From: an uncultured Lachnospiraceae bacterium
GTDB lineage: Bacteria > Bacillota > Clostridia > Lachnospirales > Lachnospiraceae
DNA: 64,000 bases
Assembly: GCA_947053345.1 (NCBI GenBank)
Contig: CAMRSM010000016.1
Coordinates: 1 to 64,000 of the forward strand
Direction of reading: 5' to 3'
Part shown: piece after piece, positions 1 through 7,840 of the stretch
How positions within the stretch are numbered: the first letter of the stretch is position 1
How the letters are laid out: the number at the start of each line of letters is the position of its first letter
The notes under the pieces: generated by a model
Told to the model about the DNA's origin: nothing
The model's input: only the letters and a program-made list of their open reading frames with translations
Database searches by the model: none
Position numbers and translations under genes: made by a program

Positions 1-789
1 ACGGCTGTACCCGCCCCCCTGGGCCGTCAAGCCAGGAAGACGGAAAAGCGCCCTGAAAAAACCAGCGCCAAGCACAAGTGCCGCCACCGACCTGCACAGA
101 TTTGCAATCACAACTTCCATATCCCAATAAAGACTTGCCATGCCCGCCCCGGACACACTGATACTGCCTGAAACCTGCTCGCGCAATCTCTCCGTTTCCG
201 GCATTTCAAGCACCTCATACGGCAGACGGTGATTTTTTTGTGTCAGGCTGATTTCGTGCACGGGAAACAGGCAGCTGTAACCGACCGCCACTTTCGCATC
301 GCACACATATTTCAACGCGGAAAGAAGGAATGTCCCGCCAACCGCGAACAGGCAGAGCCAGAACAGCCTTTCCCTTCGCTGCCCCTGTGCCAATTCGTTT
401 AAAATCCATGCGGATGCAAATACGGCAACGGATGGGATACTTGCACCCAGAATGCTTTTAAACAGCACATACCGCATCTGCCCCGGAAGAATTTTATCAA
501 ACTCCCGGATTCCTCGGCGGATCAGAGCAATATCCTCCGAAAAGGTTCTTCCGTTTTTCCGGGTTCTATGTACTTTTTTGTTTGTCGGTTTCCCTTCCGC
601 TTTTTCACCTGCTTTTTTTGCTTCCGCTTTATCCAATATCTCTCCTGCTTTCCATTTCATTCGCCGCACCATCCTTTCTATTTTCGGGTATCCGCATGAT
701 TTTTGTGTTTCTCCTCCGGTTTCGGACAAAAAATCTTTTGGCATCTCCCGCCGCTTTAAGCTTTGAAAGTGCCCTTTTTCCTGCCCCAT
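1..789 (-). CDS. ABC exporter subunit, N-terminal part (cut by window edge)
   Basis: An open frame runs leftward from ATG at 789 to the window edge without a stop. It starts 8 bp after the stop of the ABC exporter gene at 797-2788 and shares its direction. In-frame ATGs at 672 and 660 are alternative starts; the one at 660 is preceded by AGAAAGGATGG and begins MKWKAGEILDK. The visible part has a charged N-terminus (many K, E and R) followed by hydrophobic stretches (ASIPSVAVFASAWIL, LFWLCLFAVGGTFLLSAL) as in the first transmembrane helices of an ABC exporter half-molecule. The ATPase domain is not in the window. By position and length it should be the partner of the upstream gene, forming a heterodimeric exporter. 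The function is inferred from context; the start is uncertain. Confidence 0.7.
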   Translation of the reverse strand, partial: MGQEKGHFQSLKRREMPKDFLSETGGETQKSCGYPKIERMVRRMKWKAGEILDKAEAKKAGEKAEGKPTNKKVHRTRKNGRTFSEDIALIRRGIREFDKILPGQMRYVLFKSILGASIPSVAVFASAWILNELAQGQRRERLFWLCLFAVGGTFLLSALKYVCDAKVAVGYSCLFPVHEISLTQKNHRLPYEVLEMPETERLREQVSGSISVSGAGMASLYWDMEVVIANLCRSVAALVLGAGFFRALFRLPGLTAQGGGYSR

Positions 790-796
790 ATCCCTT

Positions 797-2788
797 TCAC
801 GCTTCCCGGTAATACCGGCTCTGGACTTCAAACATTTCCTTATACTGCCCGCCGAGTGCAATCAACTCTTCATGTGTTCCGCTCTCCAGGATCTTTCCGT
901 CCGAAAACAGCAGAATCCGGTCGCAAAATCTTGTGGATGCCAGGCGGTGCGAGATAAAAACCGATGTTTTCCCCTTTGTCATCCGCCGGTATTCCTGATA
1001 GATCCCATGCTCTGCCACCGGGTCGAGCGCCGCGGTCGGCTCATCCAGAATCAAAACCGGTGCGTCCTTGTACAGTGCCCTCGCAAGGAGCAGTTTCTGC
1101 TCCTGCCCGCCGGACAATTCCGTCCCGTCCGGCGCGACCCGTTTGGCCAGGCAGGTATCCGCGCCCTGCGGCAGGGACTTCACCTTTTCTTCAAGCCCTG
1201 CCCGCCGGATGCACTCCCACATCACTGCTATGTCTTCCCCGTCCCGCACACAATCCGCGGAAGCTTCCCTGCACCCCGGTAAACGGTTTGCGGCGTTTCC
1301 CCCTCCCCTCTTCCTCCTCACATTCAGCATGATATTATCCGCGATGCTGACCGGAAGGAACCCGGATTTCTGGAAAACCGCCGAGAACAGCCCGAAATAG
1401 TCCTCCCTGCGAAACTGTCTGCTGTCCACGCCGTTTACAAGAATTTTGCCCTCGACCGGTTTCAGCAACCCGCAGAGAAGCTTAACAAAAGTGGATTTTC
1501 CCGCACCATTCACGCCCACAACCGCAATACTTTCCCCCGCAGAAATGGTCAGGTTCAGATTTTTGATCACCGGAATTTCCTGCTTTTTTCCGTCCTTCTC
1601 CGTGAAGTAGGAAAATGACACATGATCAAAAACAACGGAGATTTTTTCCTGCCCAAAAAACCAGGTTTTCTCCCCCTTCCCCCCATCTACCGGATTTTCA
1701 TCATGCTGTGCTTCTGCGCTTACGGGTAAAGCAAAACATTCCGCCTCCCGCCCAAACTCCCCAGCCTCTTCCATATTCATACTATATTGGATAAACTCAA
1801 AAAAATCCCCCGCGTAGCGCTCCGTTTCCATAAAATCCGAAACAGCCTGTGCAAGCTGCAGCAACCCGCCGCCAACCCCGGTGATCGCCGCAAAATAGAG
1901 CGTGAAATCGCCGAGTGTCATCCCGGAATGCAGGAAGCGCCAGATCAGATACCCGTACGCCGCCCCGTCGCGCAGCAAAAGCAGGAAAGCGGCAAAAATC
2001 ATATTGTAAAACTGTAATTTCTCGGCTTTTCCCTCCACTTCCCGCTTTTCTTTTACGCTGCGCTGCGCAATGCGGTGCAGCAGCGTATCAAAGGAGTACA
2101 TCCGGATATCTTTGCCCTCCTTCCTTCCCCGCATGCCCCAGGCAAGATAATTTAAACGCCGGTCAGCCGCCGCACGCGCTTCTTTTAACTGCTGCTTTCC
2201 CTTCTGTGTGCGCGCGGAAAACCACAGTTGTACCAAAAACAATAAAAGCAGGAACACTACCACCACCGGATGCAGCAACCCGACAATCATGCAGCAGACC
2301 AAAAGTCCTGTAAACGCCTCCAAAACCGCACTAAGTCCCGGAAGAAATTTTACCGCGCCCCAGTTCGGGCTGCTGATAGCATTTCTCGCTTTTTCAGCCA
2401 GAAGCTTTCCTTTCTCCGACACAAAAGCCCCATAATCCATACGCAGCATCCCACGCTCCCAGCGCGCGGTAAGTTCCGTATACAAAAAATCCTGCGAGGC
2501 AAGCTCCAGTTCATTGCGCAGCACCATCGCGGCAAGGGACAATACCGCCAACAGCGCGCCGGCGGTGCCAACCCGCGAGAAAAGCTGCCCCCCTCCCGCC
2601 CCGCTCTCCACTGCGTCCAGCACGATTTTCGGCAGATACATGGCGGTAAGACCTGCCGCGGATGCTGCCGCGCATATAAGAAACGGCAGGATGATACGGA
2701 AACGGTTTTTGGCGCAAAATCCGCGCAGCAAGTATTTCGCAGGCAAAAAATGACCTGCGCCCGCATGTTTATCTCTTTTTTCTTTCAT
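797..2788 (-). CDS. ABC exporter, fused permease-ATPase subunit
   Basis: A 663-residue half-transporter with an N-terminal membrane domain (about residues 30-320) and a C-terminal nucleotide-binding domain. Walker A GVNGAGKST lies near residue 424, the signature LSGGQEQ near 556 and Walker B VLILDEPTAALD near 575-585, with the switch histidine in FISHRLAS. The NBD carries a basic, low-complexity insert (RRKRGGGNAANRLPG and following, about residues 490-520) between Walker A and the signature that is unusual for the family. Start ATG is preceded by AAAGGAGTATCGGA. The next gene downstream (1-789) is probably the second subunit. Upstream lie a consensus promoter, a leader with an internal terminator, and a PadR regulator gene. 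Substrate cannot be read from the sequence; drug or peptide export is the usual role of PadR-linked heterodimeric exporters. Confidence 0.9.
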   Translation of the reverse strand: MKEKRDKHAGAGHFLPAKYLLRGFCAKNRFRIILPFLICAAASAAGLTAMYLPKIVLDAVESGAGGGQLFSRVGTAGALLAVLSLAAMVLRNELELASQDFLYTELTARWERGMLRMDYGAFVSEKGKLLAEKARNAISSPNWGAVKFLPGLSAVLEAFTGLLVCCMIVGLLHPVVVVFLLLLFLVQLWFSARTQKGKQQLKEARAAADRRLNYLAWGMRGRKEGKDIRMYSFDTLLHRIAQRSVKEKREVEGKAEKLQFYNMIFAAFLLLLRDGAAYGYLIWRFLHSGMTLGDFTLYFAAITGVGGGLLQLAQAVSDFMETERYAGDFFEFIQYSMNMEEAGEFGREAECFALPVSAEAQHDENPVDGGKGEKTWFFGQEKISVVFDHVSFSYFTEKDGKKQEIPVIKNLNLTISAGESIAVVGVNGAGKSTFVKLLCGLLKPVEGKILVNGVDSRQFRREDYFGLFSAVFQKSGFLPVSIADNIMLNVRRKRGGGNAANRLPGCREASADCVRDGEDIAVMWECIRRAGLEEKVKSLPQGADTCLAKRVAPDGTELSGGQEQKLLLARALYKDAPVLILDEPTAALDPVAEHGIYQEYRRMTKGKTSVFISHRLASTRFCDRILLFSDGKILESGTHEELIALGGQYKEMFEVQSRYYREA

Positions 2789-3033
2789 TCCGATACTCCT
2801 TTCTGATGCCAGCCAGAAAACCGAGCTTGCTTTTCCTGTTCCACTGCTCTTTTTTCATCTGACCGGCAAATCCCAGGCTGTACCCGAATTTTGCGATTTA
2901 TATGACATACGTGCAGTTTATTTACTGTCCGGAATGGCAGAAACCTCCTCCGTTTTGGACATCGCGTTCAAGCAGAAACACTTTTCCTTACGATACGGTC
3001 TTTGGCCTCCCGCAGCATAACCGGAAATCCGCA

Positions 3034-3069
3034 CAAAAAAAGCTGCGGCAAAATTCCGCAGCAAAAAAA
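3034..3069 (-). terminator. Intrinsic-terminator hairpin inside the ABC exporter leader
   Basis: GCTGCGG (3042-3048) pairs with CCGCAGC (3056-3062) around a loop of 7 nt. There is an A-run on one side and a T-run on the other, so it can terminate in both directions. Reading leftward it lies between the strong promoter at 3399-3427 and the exporter gene that starts at 2788, about 330 nt after the promoter. No gene ends just before it, so it is best explained as an attenuator controlling read-through into the exporter genes. Confidence 0.65.
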
Positions 3070-3236
3070 CATACTTAAAAAACAGCCAAAAGCACAAAGC
3101 CCCGCCTGTATTTCAGTACTGCCAAGACACACCTGCGCGTGTCCGTGTTCTTATCGCCACGCAAAAATGCAAAAATCGGGTACAACAAACAACGGAGCAG
3201 TCCAAAGCCTCTCCGCGCTCATTCTTTTCCGTTTTT

Positions 3237-3269
3237 CTAACGCATTCTTCCGCAGGCAAAAATCAACAT
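3237..3269 (-). CDS. Possible 10-codon leader peptide of ABC exporter
   Basis: ATG at 3269 opens a 10-codon frame (MLIFACGRMR, stop TAG). It is preceded by a purine-rich GAGAGGAAAGGGG ribosome binding site about 7 nt upstream, stronger than most in the window. It lies about 130 nt after the promoter at 3399-3427 and about 170 nt before the hairpin at 3034-3069. A second short frame (23 codons, MSAERLWTAPLF...) follows at once. A short, well-initiated frame ahead of a terminator is the layout of ribosome-mediated attenuation, as described for the Bacillus bmrB-bmrCD exporter operon. The peptide is too short to recognise by sequence; the call rests on layout only. Confidence 0.35.
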   Translation of the reverse strand: MLIFACGRMR

Positions 3270-3398
3270 GACAGTACCCCTTTCCTCTCCCATTCGGTCC
3301 GGTCCCAAAGCACGCCCCCTTCAAGATATTTTCCCGATATCAGTATTACCGGAAAGATCCCTGGCCGTGCCGCCGGATATGGTCTGTTTATGTATTTT

Positions 3399-3427
3399 AT
3401 TATACTAGTCATAATATTTTCTGTCAA
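3399..3427 (-). promoter_or_regulatory. Consensus sigma-A promoter with overlapping inverted repeat
   Basis: TTGACA (3422-3427) and TATAAT (3399-3404) on the minus strand are separated by exactly 17 nt, a perfect vegetative promoter pointing at the ABC exporter. The inverted repeat TATTAT-n7-ATAATA (3398-3416) covers the -10 element and half the spacer, a position suited to a repressor. The adjacent PadR gene is the obvious candidate. Confidence 0.8.
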
Positions 3428-3491
3428 CTATTTTCTGAATTTTCCACGCCCGCCGACAGCTCTTCCAAAATTCCGGCAAAAATCCCTCCAT

Positions 3492-3608
3492 TCACCAATC
3501 CGCCGGGTCAGGCCTGCCAGTTCCGTAAACAATTTGCACTCCATGCGCAACTAATAATTGGGAAAGCTCGGAAAAAAGCATTTCTGTTCCTTTTTTAGGA
3601 TAACCCAT
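3492..3608 (-). CDS. Short unknown frame after padR, possibly a remnant
   Basis: A 38-codon frame (MGYPKKGTEMLFSELSQLL..., ending TGRPDPADW) starts 18 bp after the PadR stop. Composition looks protein-like (balanced residues, no low complexity), but there is no clear ribosome binding site and I recognise no family. It may be a gene remnant or chance. It fills part of the gap between padR and the exporter promoter. Confidence 0.2.
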   Translation of the reverse strand: MGYPKKGTEMLFSELSQLLVAHGVQIVYGTGRPDPADW

Positions 3609-3625
3609 CAAAAAGAAAAAGCAAT

Positions 3626-4156
3626 CTATCTGTAAACTTTTCCCTTCAGGGAAGCAATCCATTGTTCAACCGCCTCCACCAGCACATATTGCTGCCGCAA
3701 AACAGCCAAGCCTGTTTCCGGTATTCCGGACACTCCCTCTTTTTCCTGTATATTCCCCTCCAGGCAGTTTTTTAACGACCGGACATTTTTTTCGATGCTC
3801 TCCACACAGGATTTCTGAGTTTCTGCGGGAAGACGGTCCAGATTCACGATCACGGCATTAAAATCCAAAAAAATGCGGATCGGCTCCGCCGCGGTCACAA
3901 GCATCAGCCTCTCAAATTCTTTCTCCCCCGCCTGCGTCAAGGAATAAACCACTTTTTCCGGCATTTTTCCTTCTTTTACAATATTGCCGCGAACCAGTCC
4001 CTTTTCCTCGAGCTGGATGACTTTTTTATATATGGAAGGGGTGCTGATCTTCACCCATTTTGATATATTGCGGTATTCAACCAGTTTCTGGATATCATAT
4101 GCCCCCATTGGCTCCTTTTTTAACATCCCCAACACGACCAGATCAATCGTAGCCAT
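3626..4156 (-). CDS. PadR-family transcriptional regulator
   Basis: A 176-residue protein with an N-terminal winged helix (VVLGMLKKEPMGAYDIQKL, then STPSIYKKVIQLEEKGLV and a wing ending VVYSLTQAGEKEFERL) typical of PadR. A helical C-terminal dimerisation segment (about residues 90-170) resembles the Vir/PadR C-terminal domain. GGAGG stands 5 nt before the ATG. PadR proteins usually repress neighbouring transporter genes and release DNA on binding a toxic ligand. Here it lies between a histidine phosphatase and an ABC exporter whose promoters both carry AT-rich inverted repeats over the -10 region, so both are plausible targets. Confidence 0.85.
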   Translation of the reverse strand: MATIDLVVLGMLKKEPMGAYDIQKLVEYRNISKWVKISTPSIYKKVIQLEEKGLVRGNIVKEGKMPEKVVYSLTQAGEKEFERLMLVTAAEPIRIFLDFNAVIVNLDRLPAETQKSCVESIEKNVRSLKNCLEGNIQEKEGVSGIPETGLAVLRQQYVLVEAVEQWIASLKGKVYR

Positions 4157-4317
4157 AATACCTCCAATTATCGCTTATTCCTCGTTCTCCCTGCCCTGCC
4201 GCACGGCAAGGCGCAGAAGGAATCCCTGCTGCCTGCTGCATGAAGGGCCGATTTCCCTGTCCCGCCACATGGAAAGACAAACACCGAAAAGGAAAGATTG
4301 CATTTGCTATGCAAAAA

Positions 4318-4914
4318 TTATAGATTGTGCGGCGCGAAATTTGATCTTACGAGGATGCGCATGTTTCCGTCCACAACCCATTCATGAATCCCCGTATCGC
4401 CCGTCCAGAACGCGAATTGTGCATCCACGGGCAGCCGGAAAAACGCACGGTAAAGCTGGTTGATCATACCGCCGTGGGTGACGATGGCCAGGGTGTCATC
4501 CCCTTCATTTTCCGAGATGATCTTAGACAGCATAAACTCGGCCCGATACCGGAATTCCAGCATGCTTTCCTGCTCGTAAAGAGCAGAATGAAGCGGCACT
4601 TTGACCTTCGGGTATTTCTCTGCGGCAACATCGTGCTTTAATCCTGCCAGCAGACCATTGTTAAACTCCATTAAATGTTCGTCCGGTATTTGGGGCGCGC
4701 CGGTTTCACAAGCCAGATGATTTGCCGTCTGTACGGCTCTTTTTAATGTGCTGTGATAAATTTTTTTGATCTCATAATTTTGGCTGACATACTTTCCCAT
4801 CGCTTCTGCCTGTTTATGTCCGCGCCCGGTCAGTTCAAAATCTGCCCTGCCCTCATGTACGTTAAGAATATCCGCTTCGCTTTCACCATGCCTTATTACC
4901 AATAGTTTCATCAT
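4318..4914 (-). CDS. Histidine phosphatase (phosphoglycerate mutase-like)
   Basis: 198 residues of the histidine phosphatase superfamily. The catalytic RHGES motif is at residues 8-12 and the second histidine is in VTHGG near residue 145; the arginine of the STLKRAVQTA segment completes the usual phosphate pocket. AAGGAT precedes the ATG by 4 nt. It is the first gene of a leftward group with padR and the ABC exporter. The substrate is unknown: members act on phosphosugars, nucleotide metabolites or alpha-ribazole phosphate. No cobalamin genes are nearby, so a cobC-type role is not supported. Confidence 0.85.
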   Translation of the reverse strand: MMKLLVIRHGESEADILNVHEGRADFELTGRGHKQAEAMGKYVSQNYEIKKIYHSTLKRAVQTANHLACETGAPQIPDEHLMEFNNGLLAGLKHDVAAEKYPKVKVPLHSALYEQESMLEFRYRAEFMLSKIISENEGDDTLAIVTHGGMINQLYRAFFRLPVDAQFAFWTGDTGIHEWVVDGNMRILVRSNFAPHNL

Positions 4915-4991
4915 ATTTATCCTTCCGCCGTTTTTTTATCTCCGGTTTCTATTTATCCGAACCGGAGACACTGTAATACCACTGAAAAAAT

Positions 4992-5031
4992 TACTATAAT
5001 TTATAGTATATGATTTACGGACTTTTGTCAA
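4992..5031 (-). promoter_or_regulatory. Promoter and perfect inverted repeat upstream of phosphatase
   Basis: TTGACA (5026-5031) and TACTAT (5003-5008) on the minus strand are 17 nt apart. The 17-bp palindrome TACTATAATTTATAGTA (4992-5008) covers the -10 and start region. An 8-bp perfect arm on each side of a central T makes it a likely repressor site, possibly for the PadR protein encoded next door. Confidence 0.65.
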
Positions 5032-5074
5032 GGAGGTTTGATACGGAAAAAAGAAAAAAAAACAATCTCCGGAT

Positions 5075-5215
5075 TTAAAACATTTTCTGTATTTTCAATG
5101 TTCTGCTAAGCAATATCGCGGCAAGCGGGGGCAGCCAAAACTGCCCCGCTATAAAAACTAACAATTCATTGGCTGCACTGCTTGCATATCTCCTGCGCAT
5201 ACTTACATCTGCCAT
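5075..5215 (-). CDS. Small predicted membrane peptide, unknown
   Basis: A 46-codon frame begins 6 bp after the stop of the broken ABC gene. It starts MADVSMRRRYASS and has a hydrophobic segment (LLVFIAGQFWLPPLAAILL) and a basic tail. There is no convincing ribosome binding site, so expression would need coupling to the upstream frame. A strong GC hairpin (5125-5152) lies inside it. It could be a real single-TM peptide or chance coding in a degraded locus. Confidence 0.25.
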   Translation of the reverse strand: MADVSMRRRYASSAANELLVFIAGQFWLPPLAAILLSRTLKIQKMF

Positions 5216-5221
5216 TGTCGC

Positions 5222-7234
5222 TTATTTTCTCGTGGCATTTCTCAAAAACTGCTTGCCTGTCCCGGCTGTTGCAGACAATCCTGCTTCATAGTATTGTGCC
5301 TGAGCGCTCCACAGCCTGTAATACATTCCGGACTTGTCGCTTGCCAATGCATCATGACTACCGCGCTGAACCAGCCTGCCCGCATGGAATACTGCAATAT
5401 TCTGACAAAATCGGCAAGAAGATAATTTATGTGAAATAAACACAGCCGTTTTTTTGCCTATCATATCATTCATTCTATTATATACCTCAAACTCCGCAAC
5501 CGGATCAAGCGATGCCGTAGGCTCGTCAAGTATAATGAACGGCGCATCTTTATATAAAGCTCTTGCCAATGCAATCTTCTGTGCCTCCCCTCCGGAAATA
5601 TCAACACCATTTTCATCAAAATTCTTATACAGTGCTGTCGAAAGTCCACGGGACAGCTTGTCAAGACGTATTCCAAAGCCTGCATCACGAAGACACTGAT
5701 CTGCTTTGTCTGCGTCTACGTTCATGTTGCCGGCAACATTTTGTCCCAGTCCAAAAGAGAGCAGCTTAAAATCTTGGAACACGACAGAAAACAACTGCAT
5801 ATACTCGTAATAATTGTATTTTCGTATATCAATTCCATTCAGCAGTATCTTACCTTCGGTCGGATCATACAGGCGGCATAACAGTTTAATAAAAGTGGTC
5901 TTACCGCTTCCGTTCATGCCCACGACTGCCGTCCTCTGCCCTGTATGGAATGTCATGGATACATTACGCAACGCATAATTCTCCTGACCGGGATGCTGAA
6001 AAGAGACATTACAAAATTCAATGTCATATCCTTTGCCGCTGTTTTGACCGACAGCCATGTCCCCTTGATCCATTTTGTTTGGCATATCTAAAAACTCAAA
6101 TACTGTGCGCAGAAAAGAAGTGTTATTCCTTAAATCACCTAACGCCTCAATCAGCATGGATAAACCGCCGGATAATGCGATAATAGCACTGACATATTGT
6201 ACAATTGAACCTACACCAAAAGCCCCTCCCAGTGCTTTCAGGCATACAAAGATATACGCGGCTCCTACAAATATCTGTGACACCGCTTTCGATAAGGCCT
6301 GGTATCCTCCCATAGCCCCTCTTGATACTTTCGCCAGCTTTGAAGTGGGAACAAATGGATTATACTTTTTCAAGTTGTTTCAGGATAATCAAGAAATTCC
6401 CGGACTGCACAGATGTCAAGACTTTGTTTCCGGAGGGTTGCAAGGTCAGCCATAATCTTGCCTATGCCGCCGGTAAATAGATTCACTGTATTAAACATCT
6501 TCTATCCAGCTTTGCATCCCAAAAATGCGGACATCCTTTGCCAATGTATAATCCCTTGATCTTTCACTAAGATAATTCATGCGGCGGGTATATTCCGCTT
6601 CTTCATCTCTGTGCCGGTATCCCCAGCCATTGAGAGAATTGCTTACTAAAAAACTGACAACGGTAGTTACCAAAACGGCAATGATCACAAATGGGTGAAG
6701 CGCGGCAAGCAAAAAGAAAAAAACAATAAATTCAACCGCGTTTTTTAACAGATTCACCAACGTTGTCCAGACCGCCTCAGTAGCCGCCAAGTTGCTGGTA
6801 ACAAGCATGGATGCTTTATCCATTTTCTTGCGGACATTCTGATCCAGGGTATCAGGATATGACATGGTCAGCGCCTTATTTTGTATCATGGAGCCGATGA
6901 TGATGCGAACTTCAATACGCCCAAACTGTGAGCATGATAAGAAGTATGACTGGGCTGCGTTAAGCAATATGAATACTCCTGTAAATAAGAGTATGATTGC
7001 AGTAAGCTCTGCGGCAGAAACGTTAGTTTCAACAATTTCGAGTATAGACGGCACAATAAAAAGCTGTGTAAGACTGAGCAGGATCGCAGCAACCGCCATT
7101 GCCAGAGCTAGTAAAATGACACTACGGCGCTCTTTCCATGCAAGCGATATCATATATATAATGTTCTGTCCGAAACGGTGAGCAGGCTTTTGCTTCATAT
7201 GCTTAGCAGTAAGCCCCTTTGATAAAATAAGCAT
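5222..7234 (-). pseudogene. ABC exporter (permease-ATPase) interrupted by a 120-bp patch
   Basis: Two fragments together make one ABC half-transporter. The first (7234-6491, start set by AAAGGAGGGA at 7241-7250) is the N-terminal membrane domain and stops after FGMQSWIEDV. The second (6373-5222) resumes with KKYNPFVPTSK and carries the rest of the membrane domain and a complete ATPase domain: Walker A GMNGSGKTT, signature ISGGEAQ, Walker B FIILDEPTASLD and the SHKLSS switch. The fragments are in the same frame but separated by 120 bp with several stops. The second fragment would need a TTG start with no ribosome binding site. The ATPase is very close in style to the exporter at 797-2788 (ALYKDAP, DPVAE). 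I read it as a recent, inactivated exporter gene. Confidence 0.8.
6374..6493 (-). other. Inserted fragment of a paralogous ABC membrane domain
   Basis: The 120 bp that split the ABC gene encode, in a different frame, MFNTVNLFTGG...LDICAVREFLDYPETT. This matches the end of an ABC exporter membrane domain; the host gene has its own version (LSGGLSMLIEALGDL...FEFLDMP) further on. It is therefore a fragment of a related exporter, probably the lost partner subunit. Confidence 0.55.
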
Positions 7235-7340
7235 TACAATTCCCTCCTTTTCATTGGAATCTTTTCTTCGTTTCAACATCATTATAGGATTTCCAGATAA
7301 GGAAAAGAAGAATGGAGAATGACTATATTTATTTTATACG

Positions 7341-7380
7341 AAAAACAGGGCTTTACCCTGTTAGGATAAAGCCCTGTTAA
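7341..7380 (-). terminator. Intrinsic terminator of the CD3324-like gene
   Basis: AACAGGGCTTTA (7344-7355) and TAAAGCCCTGTT (7367-7378) form a 12-bp stem with an 11-nt loop. A T-rich tract follows on the minus strand, immediately after the gene at 7382-7567. Confidence 0.9.
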
Positions 7381-7381
7381 T

Positions 7382-7567
7382 TTACCTTTTTATTATTTTG
7401 CGAATCGTACAATTCCTTTGCTCATAATACTGTTTCGAGCCGCTTTTACTTCCCCATGACTTTTTACACTTCGCGGAAGGAACATAAAGTAATTGTCCGC
7501 TGACATATACGGATAATTCTTTGAGAAGCTCCTTTGGAAGTACGTCTGCTGCATTTCGATATTCCAC
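7382..7567 (-). CDS. CD3324-family small protein, probably shortened
   Basis: 61 residues from a GTG start with AAAGGACGGG upstream. The N-terminus (EYRNAADVLPKELLKELSVYV, then LLYVPSA and SWGSKSG) matches the small CD3324 family common in Clostridia. Those proteins are usually about 85-90 residues and end in a helix-turn-helix-like segment. Here the sequence passes directly from YYEQRN to TIRKIIKR, so the roughly 25 residues that normally hold most of that segment appear to be deleted while the last helix end remains. A clean terminator follows. Family assignment is from memory of the consensus; function is unknown, and DNA binding may be lost. Confidence 0.6.
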   Translation of the reverse strand: MEYRNAADVLPKELLKELSVYVSGQLLYVPSAKCKKSWGSKSGSKQYYEQRNCTIRKIIKR

Positions 7568-7660
7568 AATTCATCCCGTCCTTTACTTAATATGATGAAA
7601 TAAAGTGCAGAAACAGCAGACGATGCAACTTTTATTGTACCCATACAGACCGTTGCATCT

Positions 7661-7774
7661 CTACCATTCTGCATGGGAAAATTCACTGGCCGAATCCATA
7701 TGGTTTATAATATCCACGACAGGCACCTCCCCGCGAATCCGTTTTGGCAATCCTATAGATGGAGTTGCCGTCAT
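7661..7774 (-). CDS. Short unknown frame downstream of purH, possible remnant
   Basis: A 37-codon frame (MTATPSIGLPKRIRGEVPVV..., ending SEFSHAEW) with a GAGGATTC-like site upstream. The frame stays open back to the stop of the AICAR transformylase gene. The GMTATPS start resembles helicase motif III (TATP), but the rest is too short to judge. It may be debris of a degraded gene. The 270 bp from 7568 to 7840 hold nothing else I can support. Confidence 0.15.
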   Translation of the reverse strand: MTATPSIGLPKRIRGEVPVVDIINHMDSASEFSHAEW

Positions 7775-7840
7775 TCCAAAGAATCCTCTTTCTTTTTTGT
7801 TTCCAAAAAGTCTCCAAAATATCAGACAGAACCTTCCACT

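Noticed and set aside
5123-5152. GC-rich hairpin as terminator of the broken ABC gene
   Set aside because: The stem is strong, but no T-run follows on either strand.
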